16,576 nt of DNA from positions 1 through 16,576 of the forward strand of contig JAHIVS010000576.1 of assembly GCA_018816605.1 (NCBI GenBank). Direction: 5' to 3'. Position 1 is the stretch's first letter. Every line of letters begins with the position of its first letter. This stretch comes from Pseudomonadota bacterium. GTDB lineage: Bacteria > Desulfobacterota > Desulfobacteria > Desulfobacterales > Desulfobacteraceae. A model generated the notes under the pieces. The model worked only from the letters and a program-made list of their open reading frames with translations. It had not been told where the DNA came from and made no database searches. Below are positions 1 to 7,956 of this stretch, piece after piece. A program made the position numbers and the translations under genes.

Positions 1-831
1 GTGGGAAAATACGGCAAGGAAAACGAGATCAAATTGCCCTCCCTCCGACGGGTTGTGTCTGCCGGAGCTCCGGTCAGCCCTGCCAACATTGAACAATTTT
101 CAACCATGCTTTCAGAGAATGCCCAGATCCATACCCCCTATGGTGCCACGGAAGCGGTGCCCATCATCTCCATCGGATCCCATGAAATTTTATCGGAAAC
201 CAAACGCTTAAGTGAGCAGGGCTTTGGCATGTGCATTGGCAGACCCATCCAGAATACAGCCATCCGTCTTTTAAAAATAACCGATGATCCCATCACCCAG
301 ATGCGGGAGACCCTTATGGTACCTGAAAACCAGGTGGGTGAAATAGCCGTTCAGGCAGATCTTGTAACCAAACAATATTTCAACAACCGGGAAGCGGATC
401 TTCTGTCAAAAATCCCGGATTCGGGCGGAACGTTCTGGCACCGCATGGGAGACCTGGGATGGCAGGATTCAAAAGGTCGGATCTGGTTCTGCGGCAGAAA
501 AAGCCATCGGGTGAACACGGGCAAAGAACTCTTGTTCACCATTCCGGTTGAAGCCATATTTAATAACCATAAAAAGGTTTTCAGGAGTGCTCTGGCAGGT
601 GTGGGGCCCAAGGGACATCAGACACCGGTGATCTTCATTGAGCCCAATTCAGGAATCGACAACAAACCCGCCTTTATCCAGGAACTGTTGGCCCTTGCCA
701 AATCCAATCCCTTAACCGCGGGAATTGTGCATATCTTCATTGAAAAAAAATTTCCAGTGGATATCCGTCACAATTCGAAAATTTTCAGGGAGCAACTGGC
801 CATAAAAGCCGCCAAAAAACTCAAAATCTGA
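1..831 (+). CDS. oleC: OleC-like AMP-forming acyl ligase / beta-lactone synthetase, C-terminal part (5' end outside window)
   Basis: This is the C-terminal 276 residues of an ANL-superfamily (AMP-binding) enzyme. Reading starts at base 1 with a GTG that codes an internal Val; the sequence is already mid-domain (LPSLRRVVSAGAPV), so the true start lies upstream. Visible motifs are the adenylation A5-type motif YGATEA (residues 47-52), the ATP-ribose Asp in HRMGDLG (Asp151), the hinge region GRKSHRV (165-171) and a C-terminal RHNSKIFRE with the catalytic-type Lys260. The wording of these motifs fits the OleC family, which converts beta-hydroxy acids to beta-lactones in long-chain olefin synthesis (OleABCD), rather than ordinary fatty acyl-CoA ligases. 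The other ole genes would be upstream and are not visible. It converges on the next gene with only 13 bp between the stops. An alternative is a general fatty-acid-CoA ligase; the family is firm, the exact role less so. Confidence 0.75.
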   Translation: MGKYGKENEIKLPSLRRVVSAGAPVSPANIEQFSTMLSENAQIHTPYGATEAVPIISIGSHEILSETKRLSEQGFGMCIGRPIQNTAIRLLKITDDPITQMRETLMVPENQVGEIAVQADLVTKQYFNNREADLLSKIPDSGGTFWHRMGDLGWQDSKGRIWFCGRKSHRVNTGKELLFTIPVEAIFNNHKKVFRSALAGVGPKGHQTPVIFIEPNSGIDNKPAFIQELLALAKSNPLTAGIVHIFIEKKFPVDIRHNSKIFREQLAIKAAKKLKI

Positions 832-844
832 ACCAGAAAACCCT

Positions 845-2146
845 TCAATCGGGCAAAAGATCGTAGAAATAGAGCATGGCATCGGACCGGGTGATGATAC
901 CGATCAGTTTACCCTCCTGCATCACGGGAATTCTGCCGATATCGTGCTTGATCATGAGCCTGGCGGCTTCAATGGCACTTTTCTCATGGGAAATGGTCAC
1001 AAGCTTTCGGCTCATAAATGCCTTGATGGGAGACTGCATCTGTTTTGATTTTCTGATTTTTTTAAAATCCCGCCGGGAAATCACCCCCACCAGATTCTCA
1101 TCCTTGTCCACAACCGGCATGCCGGTACAGCCCAAATCCCTTAACACCATGGCCACCTCTTCGACCAGGGCATCCTCCTTCACCGTAACCACGGGATAGG
1201 ACATAATATCCGACAGCATGACCGAAGAATACTGGTTGCCGCCGACCAGCTCTATGATCATCTCCTGAATGGTTGCAGGATTGACCCCCTTTAACAAGGC
1301 CGATCCAGCCCCGGGGTGTCCCCCCCCCCCCATGCTTCGCATGATAACGCCGATATTGATTTCATCCACACTGCTTCGGCCGATGACCATGCACTTATCC
1401 TGTTCAATATCCCTGAAAATACCAAAGGCGACATCCACATTCACAATTTCTCGGTACATCTGCACGACCATGGCCAGATTCTGCACCCTCCCGGTGATAT
1501 CCAGCTGGGACATACTAAAGGAAAAGCCCCCCAATTCGGTCCGTTCCGCTTTCTGAACCATGTCAAACAAAATGTCCTTTTGTCTTTTGCTATAGGCCGG
1601 TTTTAAAAAAGTGGCCAGAATATTCAAGTCTGCTTTCCGGTCCAGCAGGAAACCGGCTGCATAGGCATCCTCCGGAAGCGTGGAGGGAAAGGACAGATTC
1701 CCGGTATCCTCATAAAGACCCATTAAAAAAAGAGTGGCCTGGATCGGGGTGATCAGCTTCCTCTGTTTTTCTATTTCCTGTATGAGCAGGGTAATGGTTG
1801 CCCCTGTCTCCTTTATTGTTTTTTCCTGGATATCCATATCACCTTGAACATGGTGATCCCAGACAATGATCTTCAGATCCTGTTTTTCCTTCAATCCGTC
1901 CATCCGCTGATCAAGGCGTTCCCAGGTATGGGTGTCCACAACAATCAATGTGTCCACTTCGGTATACTCAATCTCCTCAGGAGAATAAAAATCAAACAAA
2001 TCCTTGTGGATGGATAAAAATGTCTTCAGATTGGCATTGACCGAACCGGGCAATACCGGTTTTGCGTCCGGATACAAAATCATAGCAGCCGCAAGGCTTG
2101 CCAGGGCATCAAAATCCGAACCTTTGTGGGTTGTAATTATTTTCAT
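845..2146 (-). CDS. DHH-DHHA1 phosphoesterase with tandem CBS domains (CCA-adding enzyme N-terminal-like, no polymerase domain)
   Basis: A 433-residue cytoplasmic protein. Residues 1-150 are a DHH domain: metal-binding HKGSDFDALAS (7-17), Asp71 in VVDTH, the signature DHH at 97-99 and YEDTGN (145-150). Residues about 215-305 are DHHA1, with the substrate-binding GGGGHPGAG at 273-281. Residues about 308-365 and 370-430 are two CBS domains, which usually bind adenine nucleotides. This order matches the front half of large deltaproteobacterial proteins in which a polyA-polymerase/CCA tRNA nucleotidyltransferase follows; here the protein stops right after CBS2 and nothing of the polymerase follows. 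A phosphoesterase acting on nucleotides or nanoRNA, tuned by adenylates through CBS, is a reasonable inference. The ATG at 2146 has a GAGG Shine-Dalgarno 4 nt upstream. A run of 12 G encodes part of the GGGGH motif. Domain calls are firm; the substrate is unknown. Confidence 0.88.
   Translation of the reverse strand: MKIITTHKGSDFDALASLAAAMILYPDAKPVLPGSVNANLKTFLSIHKDLFDFYSPEEIEYTEVDTLIVVDTHTWERLDQRMDGLKEKQDLKIIVWDHHVQGDMDIQEKTIKETGATITLLIQEIEKQRKLITPIQATLFLMGLYEDTGNLSFPSTLPEDAYAAGFLLDRKADLNILATFLKPAYSKRQKDILFDMVQKAERTELGGFSFSMSQLDITGRVQNLAMVVQMYREIVNVDVAFGIFRDIEQDKCMVIGRSSVDEINIGVIMRSMGGGGHPGAGSALLKGVNPATIQEMIIELVGGNQYSSVMLSDIMSYPVVTVKEDALVEEVAMVLRDLGCTGMPVVDKDENLVGVISRRDFKKIRKSKQMQSPIKAFMSRKLVTISHEKSAIEAARLMIKHDIGRIPVMQEGKLIGIITRSDAMLYFYDLLPD
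1320..1331 (-). repeat. Homopolymer run of 12 G (coding strand) inside the DHHA1 motif
   Basis: Twelve consecutive C on the plus strand (G on the coding strand) encode the end of Met272 and most of four Gly codons in the GGGGH motif of the DHH-CBS protein. The current length keeps the frame open. Runs of this length are prone to slippage in replication, transcription and sequencing. Confidence 0.9.
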
Positions 2147-2188
2147 TGTTCCTCATTTGTTATCGGTTTTCCATTGGCATATCCGGTC

Positions 2189-2216
2189 ATTATACCTGTG
2201 CCGAAAATGAAATCAA
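2189..2216 (-). promoter_or_regulatory. Sigma70-type promoter of the DHH-CBS gene
   Basis: On the minus strand a TTGATT -35 (2211-2216) and a perfect TATAAT -10 (2189-2194) are separated by 16 bp. The predicted start near 2182 gives a leader of about 35 nt to the ATG at 2146. Confidence 0.6.
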
Positions 2217-2341
2217 TGGCTTTTATGATATTGCACCTGTGTCCATTTTAAATTTAGCCATTCCAATGGCACCCAAATTATAGTATCCTCCAATCATATC
2301 TTCAAAGGATTCATTTCCAGCACGCTTTTTTTGGGGGGTTG

Positions 2342-2402
2342 ATATGTTCGATACACAAAAAAAACATATGCTATTTTCGTTGATTGAACTTGTGAATTCA
2401 AT
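2342..2402. promoter_or_regulatory. Two inverted repeats upstream of the hybrid kinase (possible operator sites)
   Basis: ATATGTT (2342-2348) and AACATAT (2363-2369) form a 7-bp inverted repeat with a 14-bp spacer. A second one, ATTGAA (2383-2388) and TTCAAT (2397-2402), lies next to it and ends just before the AAGG ribosome-binding site (2406-2409) of the kinase gene. I could not find a convincing -35/-10 pair here, so these are candidate protein-binding or structured-leader elements only. Confidence 0.25.
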
Positions 2403-2416
2403 TTTAAGGTTACCCC

Positions 2417-4927
2417 ATGCCCAATAGAACTTCTGTTGAAAAAACGACCTATGGAAATATCCTGGTCCACATTATTAAAAATCCCCTGCTCAGAATCATT
2501 CTGATGACCATGCTGTCCATCGCGATTGCTTTTCCTGTTTTCAGCACCTATGTTCTTTTTCCACAGATTGTCCATTTGCTGACAACCCATTTGAAAGAAG
2601 AGGCCATAAAAAACGCCTCCCATTTAATGCACACCGTTTTGAATGAAAAAGCAATCAAGACAAATTTGCCCCTCTCCCTGGGCGACCAAGAAAAAATGCG
2701 CACATTCAAAAAGGATCTCCATCTGGAAAAAATAAAAATTTTTTCCAGATCCGGGAAAACGATATTTTCAACAGATTCACAGGATATTGGAAAGGTCAAT
2801 ACCCATGACTACTATCATACCCTGGTCGCCAAAGGAAAGATTGTCAACCACCTGGTCAGAAAAAATTCAACCACCCTTGAAGGCCGAACCGTATCCGCCG
2901 ACGTGATAGAAACATACATGCCATTGATGGGGACGTCCGGTTTTGAAGGTGCAATAGAAATCTATTCAGATATTACGCCCATCAAACAGGCTTTGAGCCA
3001 ATTGCTCAATCACCTCACACAAACCCTCATTCTTTTTAGCACTGCCATGACTATTTTTCTTTTTACCATCCTGATAAAAGCCGGCCGGAATATGGTTGAA
3101 AAGGATAAGGCAGATGCATCCCTTCAGAAAATCCACGCAGATCTCGAAAAATTGGTAGTTGAGCGCACGGCTGAACTGGTAGATGCAAACCATCAATTGG
3201 CCATAAAGGTTGAAGAGCGAAAACTTGCCCAGACAGCCCTGAAGCATAGCCATGATACCCAAACAATTGTCAATACATTATTGGAAGCGTCATTGGGAGA
3301 GAGCAGTCTACAAACACTTCTTGAACAATGCCTTGACCTGATTCTGGCAATGCCCAGGCTGTCTTTTGAATCCATGGGATCTATTTCCCTGGTTGAAGAT
3401 GACCCGCAGGTGCTGGTCATGAAAACCCATCGGGGGTTTTCAGAAGACCATGAAAAAAAGTGCCGCTTGTTGTCCTTTGGAAACTGCCTTTGCGGCCGTG
3501 CGGCCCTGTCCAAGGAAATTGTATTTGCAAGTCATGTGGATGACCGCCATGATATCCGCCTTGAAGGGGCTAAGGATCATGGCCACTATTGTGTCCCCAT
3601 TCTGGCAAAACAGGCTGTCCTGGGGGTAATCAACATTTATGTAAAAAGCGGACACCAGCAGGACCCTCAGGAGGAAGCGTTCCTCAAGACAATTGCCAAT
3701 ACCCTGGCCAGCGTTTTGGTTCAACGATATGGGGAAAGGGAAAAAGAGAAAATCCGCAAACAATTGCTGCAATCCCAAAAAGTTGAATCCATTGGAACCC
3801 TGGCCGGAGGGATTGCCCATGATTTTAATAATATTCTCACGGGAATCTTTGGATTTTCCCTGATGGCAAAAAAGCATATCAATGAACCCGAAAAGGCGAA
3901 AAGAGATATCGACCGAACCATTGAATGTGCACAGAAAGCCGCCGATCTGGTTCAACAAATCCTTACGTTCAGCCGAAAATCCGATCAGAAAAAACATCCG
4001 ATAAAATTATATCTGGTGGTAAAAGACGCGATAAAACTGATCCGATCCTCCATCCCTGCCACCATTGAAATACAGGAAAAAATCACTAACAAATCAAGGA
4101 TTCTGGCAGATCCCACGCAAATGCATCAAGTTATAATGAATTTATGCACCAACGCCTATCACGCCATGCAAAAGACCGGCGGCATTCTGACAATCTGCCT
4201 GGAGGAGATACACGTTGAATCGCCCGACCGCTCCCGGGAACTGGACATACTGCCCGGCACCTATCTCAAACTGGAAGTCATCGATACCGGTATTGGAATG
4301 GATTCACAAATACTGGATAAAATATTTGAACCCTATTTCACCACAAAAGCGCCTGGGGAAGGGACTGGCCTGGGACTGGCCGTGGTCCACGGAATCGTGA
4401 AAGAACACAAGGGATATATAAAAATCACCAGCCAGCCGGGCCAGGGTACCGCCATTCAGGTATTTTTTCCGGTAACCCGGGAAGAAACGGTCACCCAGCA
4501 TACCGACACACTTGATCCCCCCCCGATCCAGGGAACGGAAGGCATCCTGCTGGCAGATGATGAAGACAATATTCTTGGCCTGACACAGACCTTTTTGGAA
4601 CAGCAGGGATATCGCGTGAGTTCTTTCTCAAATGGGAAAACGGCATTTGAGGCATTTGAGAAAAATCCCCATAAATTTGATCTGGTGATCACGGATATGA
4701 CCATGCCCGGAATAACAGGGGATAAACTGGCCATCAATATTTTGAAAATCCGACCGGATTTACCCATCGTTCTGTGCACCGGATATAGTGAAAACATATC
4801 CCATGACCAGGCGATGCTGCTGGGTATCCGGAAATACGTCGAAAAGCCGACCGGATTAAAGGAACTGGCAATCATCATTCGCACCATATTGGATCAAGAA
4901 AAAACAATTACCAGACTTGATTCATAA
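2417..4927 (+). CDS. Hybrid sensor histidine kinase (TM - periplasmic Cache-like - TM - GAF - HisKA - HATPase_c - receiver)
   Basis: An 836-residue inner-membrane sensor kinase. TM1 is about residues 25-48 and TM2 about 202-221, enclosing some 150 extracytoplasmic residues that look Cache-like (RSGKTIFSTD and a later YMPL strand; inferred). A coiled linker (225-275) leads to a GAF domain (about 285-435) with a CLCG motif at 357-360. The HisKA phosphoacceptor is His468 in GGIAHDFNN. The ATPase has the N box (Asn579), the G1 motif DTGIGM (623-628), the FEPYFTTK segment and the G2 motif GEGTGLGL (647-654). The C-terminal receiver has the acidic triad Asp714-Asp715-Glu716, phosphoacceptor Asp760, Thr788 and Lys810, all intact. 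No DNA-binding regulator is adjacent, so its output partner is elsewhere. AAGG 7 nt before the ATG serves as ribosome-binding site. The signal sensed cannot be told from the sequence. Confidence 0.93.
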   Translation: MPNRTSVEKTTYGNILVHIIKNPLLRIILMTMLSIAIAFPVFSTYVLFPQIVHLLTTHLKEEAIKNASHLMHTVLNEKAIKTNLPLSLGDQEKMRTFKKDLHLEKIKIFSRSGKTIFSTDSQDIGKVNTHDYYHTLVAKGKIVNHLVRKNSTTLEGRTVSADVIETYMPLMGTSGFEGAIEIYSDITPIKQALSQLLNHLTQTLILFSTAMTIFLFTILIKAGRNMVEKDKADASLQKIHADLEKLVVERTAELVDANHQLAIKVEERKLAQTALKHSHDTQTIVNTLLEASLGESSLQTLLEQCLDLILAMPRLSFESMGSISLVEDDPQVLVMKTHRGFSEDHEKKCRLLSFGNCLCGRAALSKEIVFASHVDDRHDIRLEGAKDHGHYCVPILAKQAVLGVINIYVKSGHQQDPQEEAFLKTIANTLASVLVQRYGEREKEKIRKQLLQSQKVESIGTLAGGIAHDFNNILTGIFGFSLMAKKHINEPEKAKRDIDRTIECAQKAADLVQQILTFSRKSDQKKHPIKLYLVVKDAIKLIRSSIPATIEIQEKITNKSRILADPTQMHQVIMNLCTNAYHAMQKTGGILTICLEEIHVESPDRSRELDILPGTYLKLEVIDTGIGMDSQILDKIFEPYFTTKAPGEGTGLGLAVVHGIVKEHKGYIKITSQPGQGTAIQVFFPVTREETVTQHTDTLDPPPIQGTEGILLADDEDNILGLTQTFLEQQGYRVSSFSNGKTAFEAFEKNPHKFDLVITDMTMPGITGDKLAINILKIRPDLPIVLCTGYSENISHDQAMLLGIRKYVEKPTGLKELAIIIRTILDQEKTITRLDS

Positions 4928-4988
4928 GAGATCTCAGGCACCCAATCCGGGAAAGCTTCCTTACAACAAAAATTAAAGGGAAAAGAAA

Positions 4989-5750
4989 ATGAACAATTGG
5001 TTTACAATAGATCATATTGATAATGAAACGCATATCATCAGCGAATATCGGCATTGGGAGGAAACGCATTGTTATCTCCTCAATGGCGCTGAACACAGCC
5101 TGCTGATTGATACCGGGCTAGGAATCTGCAATATCTATGATCAAGTTATAAAACTGACTGGCAAGCCGGTGGCTGCAGTCGCCACCCACATTCACTGGGA
5201 TCATATCGGCGGTCATGAATACTTTCCAGACTTTTACGCGCATGGGAAGGAACTAAACTGGCTTAGCGGAGAATTCCCTTTGACAATGGAGCAGATAAGA
5301 TCCATGGTCGTTGATCGCTGTGACTTACCGGAAGGTTATGATGTAAGCAAATACGAATTCTTTCAGGGAAATCCGACAAGGGTGCTAAAGCATAACGATA
5401 CAATTGATATTGGAGACCGGTGTATTGAAGTGTTGCATACGCCCGGCCACTCACCGGGACATATGTGTTTCTGGGAAAAGGAACGGGGGTATCTTTTTAC
5501 CGGCGACTTGGTTTATAAAGACACGCTATTTGCCTACTATCCGTCAACGGATCCTGAGGGTTACCTCAACTCTCTGGAACGGGTGTCTGCGTTGCCGGCA
5601 AGGCAAGTGTTTCCGGCACATCACACTCTGGATATTCAGCCTGAGATTCTGACACGGATGCGTGACGCTTTTCGGCAGTTGCAAAAAGAAGGCAAATTGC
5701 ATCATGGCAGCGGCACCTTTGATTACGGAGACTGGGCTGTCTGGCTATGA
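4989..5750 (+). CDS. Metallo-beta-lactamase-fold hydrolase
   Basis: A 253-residue soluble protein of the MBL superfamily, of the glyoxalase-II-like general type. The metal site is complete: THIHWDH (His67, His69, Asp71, His72), His154 in TPGHSPGH, Asp173 in FTGD and His211 in FPAHH. There is no signal peptide or extra domain, so the substrate (thioester, lactone, phosphoester) cannot be assigned. It starts 61 bp after the hybrid kinase stop, on the same strand, with a purine-rich AAAGGG upstream of the ATG and no terminator in the gap, so read-through from the kinase is possible. Family call is firm, function open. Confidence 0.88.
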   Translation: MNNWFTIDHIDNETHIISEYRHWEETHCYLLNGAEHSLLIDTGLGICNIYDQVIKLTGKPVAAVATHIHWDHIGGHEYFPDFYAHGKELNWLSGEFPLTMEQIRSMVVDRCDLPEGYDVSKYEFFQGNPTRVLKHNDTIDIGDRCIEVLHTPGHSPGHMCFWEKERGYLFTGDLVYKDTLFAYYPSTDPEGYLNSLERVSALPARQVFPAHHTLDIQPEILTRMRDAFRQLQKEGKLHHGSGTFDYGDWAVWL

Positions 5751-5909
5751 TTTGTCAGATAAAAAATTCAGATTATCAGCTTCTCTCCAGAATGCTTATT
5801 GACCCTGTTGCCTGGTTCTTGCGGCAAGATAGCCGGATGCCCACATAAAAAAAATCACACTTAACCTTGTTGCTTCAACTCTTTATGGTATCTGCCAAGG
5901 AGACCGTCC

Positions 5910-6533
5910 ATGGGCCTGCTCAATTTGTTGCTTAAAGATCCACTTGCATTTGTCCTCATCGCCATCCCGCTCATGTATGCCATTATTTTTCATGAACTGT
6001 CCCATGGGTGGGTCGCCTATCGCATGGGTGATCCGACAGCCAAGCTTCTGGGCCGTTTGAGCCTTAACCCTCTAAAACACCTCGATCCTGTGGGCACCAT
6101 CATGCTCTTTCTTTTCGGCTTTGGCTGGGCAAAACCGGTGCCGGTGAATTTCAACCGACTGCGTGACAGGCGCAAGGGTATGATCGCCGTCTCTTCGGCA
6201 GGAATCATTGCAAATATGCTGTTGGCATTTACTGCCCTTTTTTTGGATCGCTTTCTCTCCCCTTCTCCTTCGGGTCTGCTGTCACTGCTTCTGTTTTATT
6301 TTGCCAAAATCAACATAATCCTGGCAGCTTTTAATTTGATACCACTGCCACCTCTCGATGGGTCGAAAATTCTTATGGGATTTGCACCCCCAAATATTCA
6401 AAAACACCTTTTCCGTCTTGAGCGGTATGGATTTTTTATTATTATCGGGCTGCTTTATTTAGGCGTTCTAAACCCTGTAATTAATTTTTTCCAATCAATG
6501 ATTCTGTCACTCATCAGGCTGCTGCTGCCTTAA
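5910..6533 (+). CDS. Site-2-protease family (M50) integral membrane metalloprotease
   Basis: A 207-residue polytopic membrane protein. The zinc motif HELSH (His28, Glu29, His32) sits at the end of TM1, the short GRLSLNPLKHLDPVGT segment (48-63) is typical of the compact bacterial S2P/YwhC-like group, and the third ligand is Asp150 in LIPLPPLDGSK. About four to five hydrophobic segments are visible (roughly 12-28, 62-73, 92-112, 123-142 and 173-195). There is no PDZ domain, unlike RseP. Members of this group cleave within or near the membrane, but their substrates are mostly unknown. In many relatives trpS and scpAB follow this gene; here a gene-poor stretch and a tRNA follow. AAGGAG lies 7 nt before the ATG. 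Confidence 0.9.
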   Translation: MGLLNLLLKDPLAFVLIAIPLMYAIIFHELSHGWVAYRMGDPTAKLLGRLSLNPLKHLDPVGTIMLFLFGFGWAKPVPVNFNRLRDRRKGMIAVSSAGIIANMLLAFTALFLDRFLSPSPSGLLSLLLFYFAKINIILAAFNLIPLPPLDGSKILMGFAPPNIQKHLFRLERYGFFIIIGLLYLGVLNPVINFFQSMILSLIRLLLP

Positions 6534-6804
6534 TTGTGATCCACCCCGGGCTAGGATCTTTATGGCAACCGAGGGCAATAAAGCTGTTGGCACTTATGAA
6601 ACGGCTGATGTTGATAGGCAATTGAGGTTTATATGGAATTGAAACTTCATAAAGGATGCGCCGGTAAGGCCCCGGATTCCTTTAGCCCAACGATAGGCAA
6701 TTATCACAAGCTTTTTTTTAAGCGCAAGCCCTTGTCCAAAATCATAAACCCCCTTTTTTTTAATTTTTTGGGGCAATTTGTCCACAGAATCAAAAACGGA
6801 AACC
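6534..6804. other. Gene-poor intergenic region with an 11-bp direct repeat
   Basis: Between the M50 gene and the tRNA terminator I see no convincing gene. It holds two copies of GATAGGCAATT (6613-6623 and 6692-6702) and a C4/T-rich/G4 segment (about 6749-6774) that could form a weak hairpin. A 64-codon open frame from 6633 has a GAGG upstream, but it runs through the tRNA terminator and resembles nothing known to me. Confidence 0.6.
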
Positions 6805-6805
6805 C

Positions 6806-6840
6806 AAAAATAAAAAAGGCCTTGTAAAAACAAGGCCTTG
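6806..6840 (-). terminator. Rho-independent terminator of the initiator tRNA gene
   Basis: On the minus strand CAAGGCCTT / AAGGCCTTG arms (6831-6839 with 6816-6824), a 6-nt loop and a following T-rich tract (6806-6817) lie 9 nt after the CCA end of the tRNA. Confidence 0.85.
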
Positions 6841-6848
6841 AATATTTT

Positions 6849-6925
<77 letters not shown>

Positions 6926-6936
6926 ACAACCCGATA

Positions 6937-6965
6937 AATATAGGGCAAACCGCAGCTTAAGTCAA
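6937..6965 (-). promoter_or_regulatory. Strong sigma70-type promoter of the initiator tRNA
   Basis: Minus strand: TTGACT (-35, 6960-6965), 17-bp spacer, TATATT (-10, 6937-6942). The sequence between -10 and the tRNA 5' end contains a G/C-rich CGGG discriminator, as is common for stable-RNA promoters. The expected start is about 5-6 nt before the mature tRNA end. Confidence 0.8.
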
Positions 6966-6996
6966 GTCTTTTTTATAGGCATATCATTTTCCCCGC

Positions 6997-7956
6997 TCAA
7001 TTTTCCAGGGCCTGTCTTAATTCGGCAAGGGAAGCGGTTGCCGTCCCAACCTTGGCCACCACTATCCCGGCAGCCACATTGGCGACCATGGCGGCATCAT
7101 GGAAGGAGGCACCTGCGGCCAGGCCAAGACCCAGCAATGAGATGACCGTATCCCCTGCTCCGGAAACATCAAACACCTGCCGGGCCTTTGAGGCGATCAC
7201 ATGGGGGGGCATTCCTGTTTCAAACAAGACCATTCCGTCCTTGCCGCAGGTAATGAGCAATCGTTCAAGGCCCGCCTGAAGCATAATCTTTTCCCCTGCC
7301 AGGAAAAGGTCCTGTTCGGTTAAGATTTCCATGTTGGCGGCAAGGCCTGCTTCTTTTTTATTGGGCGTGAGTACCGAGACCCTGGCATATTTTAAAAAGT
7401 TAAGGGCTTTGGGATCGGCAAGGATCAGGATGCCGCGGGTCCGGGCAAGGGCCACTGTTTTTGCAACAAGATCTCCTGTCACAAGGCCCTTGTCATAGTC
7501 GGAAATAATGATGACATCCACGCCGGCAATTTTTTTTTCAATAACAGCCATCAGTTTTTCCAGGGTGGAACAGGTGATTTGTTTTTTTATTTCCCTGTCA
7601 ATCCTGAGCACCTGCTGATTGGAGGCAATGATACGGGTTTTCCGGGTGGTGGGCCTTTCCGGTTCACTGACAATCCCGTCGGTTTCAACCCCCAGCTCGG
7701 CCAGTTTTTCAAAAATCATCCGGCCGGCCTTGCCGGTTCCGGCCGTGCCAATGGCAACAACCTTGGCTCCCATGGCAACCAGATTGTTGATGACATTTCC
7801 CGCCCCCCCGAGGGTTTGGCTTTCTTTTTCAATGGACACCACCATAACCGGCGCCTCCGGCGAGATTCTGTCCACACTGCCCCACAGGTACTCGTCAATC
7901 ATCAGATCACCGATCACAAGGACCCGGATCTTTTTGAAGTGATCTAGATTCAGCAT
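6997..7956 (-). CDS. hldA: D-glycero-beta-D-manno-heptose-7-phosphate kinase (HldE domain I / RfaE1 type)
   Basis: A 319-residue PfkB/ribokinase-family kinase that phosphorylates heptose-7-phosphate at C1 for ADP-heptose and hence LPS inner-core synthesis. Visible motifs: N-terminal VIGDLMIDEYLWGSVDRISPEAPV (strongly RfaE-like, residues 14-37), the sugar-site LGGAGNVINN (49-58), and the ATP/anion-hole motif DVSGAGDT (263-270) with catalytic Asp269. The length covers only the kinase half of HldE; the cytidylyl/adenylyltransferase half is missing, so a separate HldE2/HldC-like gene should exist elsewhere. Its ATG overlaps the thrH stop by 7 bp (ATGCTGA), pointing to translational coupling with an amino-acid gene, an uncommon pairing. 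It is the last gene of the hom-thrH-hldA unit, ending about 30 bp upstream of the tRNA promoter. Confidence 0.93.
   Translation of the reverse strand: MLNLDHFKKIRVLVIGDLMIDEYLWGSVDRISPEAPVMVVSIEKESQTLGGAGNVINNLVAMGAKVVAIGTAGTGKAGRMIFEKLAELGVETDGIVSEPERPTTRKTRIIASNQQVLRIDREIKKQITCSTLEKLMAVIEKKIAGVDVIIISDYDKGLVTGDLVAKTVALARTRGILILADPKALNFLKYARVSVLTPNKKEAGLAANMEILTEQDLFLAGEKIMLQAGLERLLITCGKDGMVLFETGMPPHVIASKARQVFDVSGAGDTVISLLGLGLAAGASFHDAAMVANVAAGIVVAKVGTATASLAELRQALEN

Noticed and set aside
3440..3997. 185-codon minus-strand open frame
   Set aside because: Antisense to the GAF-HisKA part of the hybrid kinase, without supported start or similarity.
6633..6827. 64-codon open frame between the M50 gene and the tRNA, with GAGG before its ATG
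   Set aside because: It runs into the inverted repeat and A-tract of the tRNA terminator, is lysine-rich from A-runs, and has no recognisable similarity.
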